A DNA stretch of 64,000 bases from Onchocerca lupi (taxonomy: Eukaryota > Nematoda > Chromadorea > Rhabditida > Onchocercidae). The stretch spans positions 1 through 64,000 of the forward strand of contig JAOVVO010000319.1 of assembly GCA_028564675.1 (NCBI GenBank), written 5' to 3'. The notes under the pieces were generated by a model that was given only the letters and a program-made list of their open reading frames with translations, searched no databases and had not been told where the DNA came from. A program made the position numbers and the translations under genes. This document shows positions 22,108 through 33,141 of the stretch, in pieces (the first letter of the stretch is position 1; each line of letters begins with the position of its first letter).

Positions 22108-25100
22108 CTATTTGCATGTATGAACAAGAACTTTCTCCGTGCATGTCTTGCATTTCACGGAGCAGCACCAAACAAACTTGCAATGACACTGCACCGTACG
22201 TATTTCCTCTTTCGTATTATAGCCACGGCCGCAACACAATAGATCGCAGCTATCTGAATTAAGCGACGATTGATTACACTCACGACCGTGCGTACCGAGG
22301 ATACCTGGAAAACTCTGATCTTTACTTGTTCCTTCTATGCTATGATAAATCGTTGTGCGAAAAATTAAATATTCCTATTAAATTAAACTTATTATCCGAT
22401 AGAAATAATAAAAGAGATTTTGAAGATTTTCTTGAAATAAAAATCTAAAATTTACACTTTTCTTGCTCTTCTTCGAAAATGTTTATGATGAACAGGGGGT
22501 AGAGAGATTTTTATCTAAAATAATCAATAAATCCCACGTATGATTGCTTTTTCTTTTCTCACAATATCACGAGAAATAAAAAGAAAAAGAGAAATAAGCA
22601 TGTCAATATTCGAATTTTGTCGAATTTTGCAAATAGTATATTATTATTAATTCTAAATAATTTTCCTTGACAATATTTAAAATACAAAAATCTTGAACAA
22701 ATGCTTTAGATAAATTTACCTTCGGCATCATTTCGCTCACAATAATTGGGTGATTTGTTAATATATGCGATCTCGTTTCCACGCAAAGGTTTTTTCCTTT
22801 CCGAACGTTCTTTCCTTCGTAAACGTTTTTTCGCCCTTTTTGCTACCTTTAATTCTACTTAATTTTAGCTTAAATTTTAAATATCTTTTTCTTTTTTTCC
22901 TTGAATAGCTATAAATTTATGAAGAAAGTGCAATTTTCTGGACTACTGTACCGTATTTTTGCATTCTAGTTTTTCTAAATCCGCAATTTGCCATCGTCCG
23001 AACTTATTACAAACAAATTATTATAGTTTCCGGTTTTTAGTTAAAATCGTTTGCAAATTTCAAAAAATTTTCGAAGATGCAAGGTAAGATAAAATATTTT
23101 TTTTTTTTTAATTTGACCGAAAACTTCCTTGTATAAAAAGAAGCGTTTCGCTGAAGTGATAACATTGTCATGTTTATGGCTTACATCATCGATAGAATTT
23201 CCCTGCTTTATAAATTTTAATCAGCATTTGTCATCTTTATCGAATGAATAATTTCATGTTTTTTGTCAGCTAAATCAAGCATTTACGATTTTCCAACTAA
23301 AGAATTATAATTTCTTCCCATATCTTAACCTCTAATAATTACCATTCAACTTAATTTAATTATTTGTGATGTCTCTTAAAATATCGCATGATTTTAATCT
23401 CTATGTTAGCTTCTATCTTTATATTTCTGTTTTTCCTTTTTCCGGCAAACTTTCAATTTCCTCAAGAGATTCTATTTTAAGACTTATATTAGCAACATTC
23501 GTTTTCTCAAAAATTAATAATTTCATTACTTTTTCACATAAAACCATTAATATATCGAATATGACGATTGGATAATTTCATTATCTCATCAGCTAAGAGA
23601 AAATAACAGTGAAATTTGTAAATTTATTGTATGGATTATCTACGGATAAAGTAACTTATCACATTTGGATATTTGAAACCGTAAAAGGAAAAACAATACC
23701 TGAACAGCAAAATGATTATAGCGTTGTTTCAGCATTTCACCAATTTCTGCAAACCTCGGCATTTGTAACCAACAAGTTTTGAACTCACATGAACCACTGA
23801 CACCATGACATCGACATTGTTTACGCATATTTTGAACAATGGCCTAAAATAATTCAATTTTCTCCTTTTTTTTTCTTTTGATTCATTAGTATATTCAAAG
23901 AAAATCGGACAAATTATAAAAACTTATGGAAAATCAATAATTCGTCAACATATATTTATATATGAAAAATGTAATCTAATACATACTTCACGACCGACAA
24001 AATTATTATGAAGATTCATCAGATGTCTTATATCACGATCTTTTTCGTATTGCTCTCGTTCAAAACGATCCAGGAATTGCTTGGCAAAATGAACACCATA
24101 TTTGGAATTATCCGAACAACCACCCCACGAGAATTTTTCTCGCCCTATTGCACTTGCATGATCCTAAAACTCCGATTAATTTATAAATTTATTTCTTTTA
24201 CAAATATTTGACAATTCAATATTTGGCATTGTAAGAATTTAAATGAAATCAAATCATTTTAACTTTTCTGTTCAATTACATTTTATTCTCAAATTAATAT
24301 CAATTAATTCAATAATTCATTAATGCTAGTTGGCTTTCAAGAAATTCAATATATTCATCCTACAGTACTGAAGCATTACCATATTTGCGTATCGGTTTAT
24401 TTGGAACATTTACTTCAATATCGTAATTATTATCATTCCTCTCTTTATGTGTTAGAAAAAAAAAAGAAGGAAAAATGAAGAAAATTTACGATCCCTATAA
24501 TATATGTCAAGGATACTGTACTATAAAATGAAATTTGCTAAATTATCAAAATTTATCATATTATTATTAGAAAATATCGGATCTTTTTATGTTAATATTT
24601 AAAAAAAAAAAAATTTTTTTTTTGGTCATAGAATAAACAACTGCGTATCATCGTAATATCTGACAGCATATATTCAACATCTGAAATATTCAAAATTTTC
24701 AAATTTCAAAAAAAAAAGGTGAACCAGATCTGTATATCGTTGTCCACCTGGTTGACTGTCACAACCACATTCCGTTAAATTGCCAGCACTACAACTTTTC
24801 GTTATTGCATGTACAATACCCGCGCTGGCAACGGCTGAGATAAATGCCGTTTCTCTATTTCCTGTCATGCGAAAAAACAAAAAAACATTTTTTAAAATCC
24901 AAGTTTATTTTTCAGAAAAGAAAACAAAATTCATTGGAATCAAAATAATTAGAAATTCATTGTTAATTCAAACCGTATATTTTTTTCTTTTTTTTTTTAA
25001 ATCATAGAAAATTCGTTCCCAACATACATACCAGCTCGGAGTGTTTGTCCTAGCAAATCCTGAAAACCATTTGTGGTTATATTCGACTGCTTGCTTATCC

Positions 25101-26877
25101 TTTCCGAACAATTCCATCTGAAGTGTTTGACATTAAATTTATTTCATCATTTTAATCGATGAAAAATTTTATGATATATTATATGATTTCAAAAATTTGA
25201 TTCATTCCAAATCTCATAATTTTATATAATTTTCGAAAGTTATTAGCATTTTTAAATACAATCAGAAACATATTTTACCGAATTAAAATTTGCTAAATTT
25301 CTCAAAATTGTAAGGTTTTTGAATCTATGAAATGAATGACTAATTTGAAAGTTTGTTTCATATTTATGCTTAAATTACCATATTTCCGAATCAGTGTTAT
25401 TCATTAAAAGTTTAAGCATCCATTAATATGATTGGCAAGATGACAGATACAAGTAATTTGTGAAAGAAGCAGAACAAAAGTTGAAAATGCAATTTAGACT
25501 TGTCAACTATCATTTCAATCTTTTTTCCTTTTTTTTTTTTTTTTTAAAATTTACAAAATTCTTTAAAAACGATGGAACCTTTCAAATTTGAACTGTGCTT
25601 GACATTCAACAACTGAATCCCTGGCACCACGTCCAATAGATGGAATTGCAAATGGATGCTAAAAAAATTGAAACTCGTAATTTAATCGATTTGTTGGGAA
25701 ATGGAATTCCTATTTTTCTAGTTTCGAAATTTTTAGAAGCAATAATCTGCAGAATGAGACATGAAATAATGCTAGGATCTGCTAGAAATTAGTCTAGTAA
25801 GAACTTTTTTTTTTTAAATTAAAAGTTTGAGCATTCACATAGATAGCTAGAGATTCTTACGAGAATTTGAAGAAATTAATTTTAAATTGTTTGAAATACT
25901 TGAAACAGTTTTGATAAATAGAGCTTAAGATTTCCATTTATAGTTATATCTTACTATCTCATAAAAAAAAAAAAAAAAAATTGAAAGAATTTCGCCTCTC
26001 ATTTCGTTACATTTCAACGAATGTAACGAAATGAGAGGCGAAATTCTTAATAAAAATAAGCTGGTAAACAGAAAGCAGCGTATAAACTTAATAAAAATAA
26101 GCTGGTAAACAGAAAGCAGCGTATAAACTGGTAATGAATTCCAAGAGATTATCAGGAACTGAACTTCAACCGTCCATTGCATAGAAAAATGAACTACATA
26201 CTTTAAATTGAAAACTAGAATTGTAATTAATAAACTTTTTAAAGCAACCTTGAAATTGTTTCATCATTTTATGACTTATCATCTCTCAAGTATTACTCTA
26301 AAATTCTCCTATTCTCTAAAATTATTTTTAAAGGTGCGACTCAGATTATCATCCAGTCACTTATGACATTTGCTTTTTTGTGTAAAACACAGTAATTTAC
26401 CTGTTGACAAATGCTGATCTGGGCTGGATTTAAACCCAATAATCGTTCACACAGTATTCGATATTGTTGCTTATCGTAATCAGATGCTGCATGAAATGCT
26501 GGCGAATACTGCGCTGTTGATGATAGTGCCAGCGATCTGTACCATTTCACGAATTATTGTTACTAATTATTTAATTATAATGCCTTGACATGCTTTATAA
26601 TAAAATTTAATTTTAATTGAATCAATCTACAGTAACAGAATGATAATTTTTAATGCAAAATACAAAAATTATTACTATTAAGTTCTAAAAAAAAACACTT
26701 GATGTAAAATAATTTTTTCAAGTAGATTAGCTTCTTAATCAATACTTTTTTCTTTTTTTTTTATTTTGAAATACAAAAATAAATAACTTACAACCAATTG
26801 TAATGCTGAGCCGATGCGATATTCAGAAAGATAGTTATCACTGTTAAACAGTGCTTAATAAGTATCACAGTATGCAT
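22108..26877 (-). CDS. cwn-2: Wnt signalling ligand, Wnt5/CWN-2-like, nine exons, complete
   Basis: A secreted lipid-modified ligand for Frizzled and Ror-type receptors. Exons in coding order: 26877-26792, 26536-26401, 25658-25579, 25117-25032, 24861-24725, 24163-23987, 23843-23700, 22846-22720, 22304-22108. Together they total 1,170 bases (389 aa) with every phase consistent. A signal peptide covers residues 1 to about 23 (ITIFLNIASAQ). Landmarks are LCERLLGLNPAQ, IGRGARDSVVECQAQF, RWNCS, GNRETAFISAVASAGIVHAI, FSWGGCSDN, NLHNNFVGR, CRCHGVSGSC with the acylated Ser250, KTCWLQM, SPNYCERND, SCDLLCCGRGYNT and CHCKFVWCCSVKCKTC, ending TCK. It has 24 cysteines after the signal peptide. KTCWLQM and FAKQFLDRFERE resemble Wnt5 more than other classes, so cwn-2 is assigned by class and is tentative. 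The exon 8 acceptor (TTAAAG) and the GTTC donors of exons 3 and 5 are weak but are forced by phase. N-glycosylation sites include N103 and N113. Confidence 0.95.
22699..22720 (-). other. Wnt exon 8 to intron 8 junction
   Basis: On the minus strand the exon ends GATGCCGAAG and is followed by GTAAATTT. It joins the last exon, which starts at 22304 after TTTTCCAG, to restore DAEGILGTHGREC. That matches the usual Wnt pattern between the SPNYC and GREC motifs, so no exon is missing between exons 8 and 9. Confidence 0.8.
25985..26048. repeat. Perfect inverted repeat, 29-bp arms, 6-base loop
   Basis: The left arm 25985-26013 and right arm 26020-26048 are exact reverse complements over 29 bases; each contains the word CGCCTCTCATTTCGTTACAT or its complement. 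The loop is TCAACG. It is unusually GC-rich for this intron and lies right after a poly-A run at about 25963-25980. It sits in Wnt intron 2 (25659-26400). There is no mutational decay between the arms, so it is recent, maintained, or an assembly product. Confidence 0.92.
26046..26127. repeat. Perfect 41-bp tandem duplication
   Basis: 26046-26086 and 26087-26127 are identical and head to tail; the unit starts CTTAATAAAAATAAGCTGG and ends GCAGCGTATAAA. The first unit overlaps the last three bases of the hairpin's right arm. The lack of any difference between copies implies a very recent event or an assembly error. It is in Wnt intron 2. Confidence 0.92.
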
Positions 26878-28253
26878 TATTTTTATCCTACCATCTAACA
26901 CTAAACATCAAAAATATCCCCTTAATAGATGATCAAAAATCAGCTAATAAAACTTCGCCATCAATTTTATACATCATCATTGATCCGATAAACTGATTTC
27001 TTTTACTAATATTTTCTTTCATTCTTTTCTTTTTCCGTTAATATTTCAGCTTTTCTCGTTTTTGATTTGTCGAAATTCAAGTGAATTTCAAAATTAATCA
27101 ATTGATTTTGCTTGTTTCAATTAATCAATCAAATAGGCGCATATATTAATTTAGAAAGCCACACGAATGTGAACATTCAGAAAAATTTGTTCAAGTAAAT
27201 AAATAAAGTATCAGTCAGTTAGAATGAACGGATTCCTTTTTCTTGTCGTTTTCTTCCTTTCCTTTCCTTTTTCTTCTCGCTATTTGTGATTTTTTATTTG
27301 TTAGAAGAGAAATAAATGTAAAAGGTTTGAACAGTTGGATGGAAAGAGGAATAGTTGACGTCTCCGAAGGTTACTGAAGGGCTATTTTGGGGCTATTAAC
27401 GCCAACAAAATACGTCTCATTTACATTTATTGCCCTTTTCTTGCTTAAACCAAGTTGGTAGATAGATGATCGGTCGTAGCTCTGTCCTATTTTGTCCTTC
27501 GTTACAACTTTTCAAACCTTATTCCTTCTCCTCCTCCTCCTCTTTCCTCCTATATTTATTTTCTGCCTCCAATAGTAGCAAGAGTAACAGCAGTGATAGC
27601 AGAATCTTGCAGAAATTACCGTAACAATATATTCCAGTCCTGAAAATTTAGCCAAATCATAAAAATAAACTTTTTATCATAATCATTTTGCCTCATTTCA
27701 AATGTTAATAATGAAAATATTAATTGAAAAACAGAAATAGAAAAAAAACGAGTTTAATGTTTGGTTTAATTTTTCGGACAATTATCTTTAAGCATGTTCT
27801 ACAAAGTATTTTTTATTACTGTCGGCGAAAAGGGAATGTTATTCTAATTTTCATCAATTTTAATGTCCATACTGTAATTTTATTACGGTCTGAAAACTTT
27901 CAAATATATGATTAAACTAGGGAAATATTTTAGCATTTCAAAAGAGAAATGTAAAGAAAAATCAAAGGAAAACGACAGGGAAAGTATAATAAAACAGTAT
28001 ATGAGTTAATGATAAAATGGTGCAAATTTTTAAAAAACTTATTACGGATGGTAAAGTATTTAATTAAAGCTTAATGTTATCAGAAATTTGAAAAATTTCG
28101 AGAAAGCCTTAAAAAACAAAAGTTAGAAAAATGAAAGGTTTTTGCAATTGTGATTTTCAACCGCAATGGTTTATTCCATTATTTATTTCCTTTTTTAATA
28201 CTGACGTGATGACGATGATCAGTCAGTTGTTTCTATCGAGTAACATTTTACAG
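26878..28253. promoter_or_regulatory. 5' flank of the Wnt gene
   Basis: Read on the minus strand, this is upstream of the Wnt start codon. Just before the ATG the minus strand reads GATGTTTAGTGTTAGATGG, offering AG acceptors that could take a spliced leader, but none is diagnostic. A GC-richer block at about 27345-27490 and a CTCCTCCTCCTC pyrimidine run near 27528-27545 stand out from the AT background and may be regulatory. No coding exon is evident. Confidence 0.35.
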
Positions 28254-28324
28254 TTAACTTCATTGGAGCAAAAACTACAAGCATATCAGGATATACCGGG
28301 AGGCGGGATTATATGGAAAGTTAT
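28254..28324 (+). other. Candidate internal exon, 71 bp, gene unknown
   Basis: It is flanked by a good acceptor (AACATTTTACAG) and a good donor (GTAAGC). Two frames are open: one reads LTSLEQKLQAYQDIPGGG and onward, the other NFIGAKTTSISGYTGRRDYM and onward. The block has higher GC than its flanks. No partner exons that join in phase were found upstream or downstream, so it is an isolated candidate only. Confidence 0.2.
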
Positions 28325-28329
28325 GTAAG

Positions 28330-30290
28330 CAAAGTTATATGAACTTTTATAGTCCTGTTTATACGGGAGATAATTTGAAATATCAATTCTAATCATTCTT
28401 GCTAAATTGAAATGAAAAAAAAATGATAAAGTGATGCAAAGAGAAGTATCAGTTTATCATTTCCTTCCATAAAAACTTATTGGAGCAAAACTTCTTTTCC
28501 TTTCTTTCGTATTTTCTTTCACTTTCCTTCTCTCCTCTCTACCTCAAATTTTCACAGTTATATAATTGGCATTTATAAATGGAAAAGTTTCTGTTCTCGA
28601 AAAATTCTCGCCAATGATTTGAACAACTGAGCTTGAACGATGAAATGCACATTGAGTTGAAAATCGCAACATCTGTTACCGATTTCCAATTCATTTCATG
28701 CCTAATACTTGCTAGTATTAGACATTACAGTAATTTGACCTAAATCTTAGACATATACGATATGAATTTGACAAATTTTATTTTCATCGTTATGTTTGAT
28801 CATGTTTTTCCTATTTTTTGTGAAAAACTTCATATTTACTTATTTCTTCTTCTTTTTTCACTTCTTTTAATCAAATTTGTTAATTATAAAGATATGAAAT
28901 ATTAATAGGATAATGACAACAATGAAATTTTGTCGAATGAAGATTTATAAAATATATTTTATGACTTACAGCATGATACAAATTATGAAGGAAATTGCAA
29001 ATGTAATAATGATGAGTGATGTTTGAAAAGAAAACGCAGGTGCGAAAAAACACTATAAAGATTTCCAAAAAAGTTATTCATAATTAAAGGCTAAGATTAA
29101 AGATAAGAATCAAAGGAAATATAGAAAAGAATAAAAAACAAACTAACAAGGAAAGACCTTCTGGTAATAATCAAAAATAAGAGGAAGGCGCAAAATTCCA
29201 TAATTTTTCCAGCTTAACTTTGCAATTGAAACATGTAATTGAAAATGTTGATATAATTTGGATATTTACTCCTAATATTTCGGCTAATTAAAGAAATTTT
29301 TCTTTTTTTTTTAATAATGGGTGGGATTTTTATTCATATGAAAAAAAGATTTTAGAAACGTTTTTGAAAGAAGGAAATTTCAATCACAATTTTGGCAGAG
29401 AAAACTACCATTAATACGGTTGCTTTGCAAGGAAGAAGAATTCACTGAGAGACAAATGTTTTGCTACCTGTAACTATGTTAACTTAGCTATATGTTGTGG
29501 TAATTTCTAGTTTTAATATATTTGTAATTTTTAAACATGTATATATTATGAAGTGAAATGGAAATGGAAAAGAAAATGAATCAATATTTAAAGTAATTAT
29601 GGGAGTAGGATGAAGAGTTTTTGAGACAAGTATTTCGTAACTGAAAAAATTAAATTTTTAAATGAAAAAAATTTTATTCGATCATCAGAAAGTTGTTGGT
29701 TGAAAGAATCTAAAGCAATAGCATCAACTTCGTACATCACGATTTAATTGTAATTGCTTTTCAGGCTATCTAAACGATTTTCATTTAATAATGACAAGCT
29801 CTACTGATCAATCAAAATTTTGAAACTATCGATTGTAAAATAGCAGTGAAACGAACGAGTTAACGCAGCAAAATATTGCTGAATTACTTATTAAAAAAGA
29901 AAAAAAGAATTAATAACTTATAGATACTAATTCATAAATTTACACATTTCAAATAAAAATATACTTTAGATTTGTATTTAAAAAAGAAAGATTACATATA
30001 AGTTTGGATGAATTCGTAGAATGATAAAAGTGCGAAATAAAATTTCTATCATAAAATTCTAAATGATAATATTTTCGCATCTTTTTTTTCCTTAGTTATC
30101 ACAATTAAACAAAATTTGTCAATTTTAATCAATGCTAAACTTGGATCATTTCTTTATCTCATTTTTGCTCCAATCATTATAACAAAAATCTATCCTATCG
30201 TATCCCCAAAACATTTTATCGACAATACTCATCATGAAACCACTTCACCTTCAATTGTCAAAACAGGTGTGTGTGTATGTGTGCATGTGT
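28330..30290. other. AT-rich spacer, no gene
   Basis: Low-complexity DNA with stops in all frames. A TGTGTGTATGTGTGCATGTG tract lies at about 30267-30290. Nothing further can be supported. Confidence 0.6.
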
Positions 30291-30297
30291 CTGTATA

Positions 30298-30501
30298 GAG
30301 TCCCACTTCTATGGCCTGCTTTATTCATATAAATCTTTATGGCTACGTCGTAAAAATCACATAAAATTGGTTCGTCCTCCCTGGCAAACATTCTCTTTTC
30401 CACTTAAATCGCTTACCGGAAAAGATCAAATCAGATGGGTGCAATCACAGAAATGTCTTACTTCGAGGCGAATAACGACTTCAAAAAAAAGATTAGATTG
30501 A
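30298..30501 (+). other. GC-richer island before a GA repeat, identity unknown
   Basis: One plus frame is open from an AG after GTCTGTAT to a TGA at about 30499-30501, and includes LVRPPWQTFSFPLKSLTGKD. It has no start codon of its own beyond the GT-repeat region, no clear donor and no recognised family. The following GA-rich tract argues for non-coding DNA. Confidence 0.12.
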
Positions 30502-30502
30502 A

Positions 30503-30522
30503 AGAGAGAGAGAGAGAGAGAG
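30503..30522. repeat. (GA)10 microsatellite
   Basis: A perfect GA dinucleotide run followed by about 70 bases of purine-rich sequence (GGAAGGGAGAAAAG and similar). Confidence 0.9.
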
Positions 30523-30599
30523 GAAGGGAGAAAAGATTGAGACAGGTTGAAGGGGAAAAGGTAAAGAAAGTTTGAGGGAGGAAAAAAAAAGAAGCTCCA

Positions 30600-32820
30600 G
30601 GTGGACCATTTTATATCGGATGTTCTCAGAAATTATCGTTTTACAAAAATTTACGCAATTTTAGATTACTGATTTGGATAGATTGAATTTTTGCTAGTAA
30701 TGCAATGTAAGAAAATATTACGAAACTTTGATAAAGTATTGATAAGAAGAAGGAAAAAGGAATTATACCAAAGTTAATGAATATTTTTTTAATTTCAAAT
30801 TTTCAACGTATTAATGAAAATTTTGCTTATGGCATTAATATAGACAATTTTTTTCTTTTATTTTATTTTTCTTTCATTTGCCTTTTTTAATCGCTGACTA
30901 AATATTGTTGGATTTCAAATATGCGTAATGTTTGTATTTTAAAATTCGTTATTTTCATTAGGGAATATTGAATACTATTTATTTTCTTTCCGAAAAATTT
31001 ATATTAAATTTATTTGTAAGGCATATTTTTAATCTAATTTGGAATAAATCATCAAAATAGGAGAAAAAAATAAAAATGATGGCTCCTATTTTCAGAAAGT
31101 TTTTCGGAAAAAATATATTTAAATATCTTGAATTTTATTTAATTCGTAAGTCCAGGCATTTCAAATAAAAGTATTTGTGTTCAAATTTAAACTAAGCAAT
31201 ATTTCAAATCACACTAATATTTAATAAATTGTAATATTAGTTCAAATACTAAGATCAATAATAATATACGAAAGTTTTGCCCATAATATTGTTATTACAT
31301 AAAATTCAACTTTTTTTGACTGTGCAAGTATTCCATTTCGTTTCAGTTTTTAAAATTTATCAGAAGTCATAAAATCTAAAATTGATCCCTTATTGGCTAC
31401 AACGGGATGTGTCAAGAAAATTGTAATTTTATGAGTCTGAACTGATTTCGAAAAACAGTAATATTCTCGATTCAATTTTTAAGAGAAATTGGAAAATTTA
31501 GGAAATTCATTTCTCGAAGCTTAGACAAAATCATTTCAAACAAGCTTTTTTAAAGTGAAAAAATATGGTTCCAATAAAGACGTCTAAAAGCAATAGCGAA
31601 AAGGAAAAAATGAGATGACTTTAGTCGTCTTAGAGTTATTTACATCATTTAAAATATATTGTCGAATATTTCTACGAAAAAGACAGCAAATATATTCCAA
31701 ATCAAATTTCTTCTAAAAAAAATTTGAAATCATTTTGAATAAAGTTTTGATACCTTACTCCAAGAAATGAAGTATATAGTTTAAATCGTAATTGATCTAA
31801 TTTCTCTTACAGCATTCTTTCATTCAGTTGTTTTGCAACTTGAAAATTCAACAACAACAAAAAGTACCGACATGACCGGTCATTCTAATTTAATTATCGT
31901 GTCGAATATGCCGAATTTCAATTTTACATTTAAATAATTCATACTGTAATGAAATTTCCCTCTCATATATATAGAGATTTGAATAGCTTTCATACTCAAT
32001 AACTAATTCAGAAAATGAACAGAAATTAGTCTGAGAAATTTTTAAGAATTTCAACAACTAAGTTCTTTTTTTGTTGAACGAAAATAATGCAGTTGGTACA
32101 GTCGCATGAAGTAATCAGAGCAAATTTTCATCGTTTAAATTTGAAAAACAAAAATAATTCATTATGCAATTAAAAAAACATTCGTAATAATCAATTTTTT
32201 TCGTTTTTTTTTTTTTTTTTAAACAAAGAAAGTGAAATAATCATAATACTACGGTACATATTGGATCTTGTGGGTACAAGTTCCATAAACAGTACAACTA
32301 ATCGTTTTGGTTATCATATATTATTATCTAATTTACATCTTTCTGAAAATTCAAAATAGAAATGTATCTTTTAAATATATAATTTTTACATGTATTTTTA
32401 AATAAAATTTTATGAATATTACTCAACAAAATTTTCCTTTTCAAAATTTAGTTGAAGTTGAAATACAATGACTAAAACTTTATTTGCAATAATTTAAAAA
32501 GGAAAAAATTTTTAAACATTCAACTTGGGAATTATATGTCTATATCCCATTATATTTTTATAAGTAACCGACAATAATACAGATAGCTTAGCCAGAATTA
32601 GCATAATCCCACTATTTTTGTTTCTTTTTCCAAAAATGTGCATTTTTTCGGTACATTTCAAATTGAATTTGAAGAAAAAAGGGACAGATTTAATATTGTT
32701 ATTATTATTATTTTAAATGATTCGAAAAAATTTTTGTCACAAAATGTCTCATGACAAATGCAATATTTATGCAACATCACGCAAATTATACAAATCATAT
32801 AAATGATTTAAGTACGATTA
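30600..32820. other. AT-rich spacer, no gene
   Basis: No coding, RNA or mobile-element signature was found. It has poly-T and poly-A runs, including T at about 32207-32220. Confidence 0.6.
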
Positions 32821-32869
32821 TTTTCAAGATAAACATTTTCGTGAAGTCTGGAGAAAAAGAAAAAAAAGA

Positions 32870-33141
32870 CAGATTTGGACACGAAACGTCGAATTTCTCA
32901 ACAAAACAATCAAAGAGGCTGTCGGTGGTTGTTTGAGCAAATGGGAAGCTTTAGGCATTTTAATGGCCACCAATATATTTGTTTCTCTTCCGAAGGAGCT
33001 TTTCCGCATCCTTCTCTTTTGAATCCAAATCACATCAAAAATTTTCATTATCGAAATGGAACAATTGGTCTCGACACAAATTTCGACAATAAACCGAAAC
33101 TTTGCCGCCCTATCCATCATTGTAATATTGTTCAAATTTAA
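32870..33141. other. Higher-complexity block open on both strands
   Basis: About 270 bases with less AT bias. It is open on the plus strand (about 88 codons, ending QI then TAA at 33139-33141) and on the minus strand (about 103 codons). Neither reading shows a known domain, a splice acceptor in register or a start context. Openness on both strands points to composition rather than coding. It could be a decayed insertion or a conserved non-coding block. Confidence 0.15.

Noticed and set aside
23366..23575. Open frame of 69 codons on the plus strand within the Wnt locus
   Set aside because: It lies entirely in Wnt intron 7, is hydrophobic low-complexity sequence, and is antisense to the gene.
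24780..25007. Plus-strand open frame across Wnt exon 5
   Set aside because: It is the antisense shadow of a conserved Wnt exon (GNRETAFISAVASAG on the minus strand).
25925..26182. 85-codon minus-strand open frame over the hairpin and duplication
   Set aside because: It exists only because of the duplicated and inverted sequence. It lies in an intron and has no Wnt homology.
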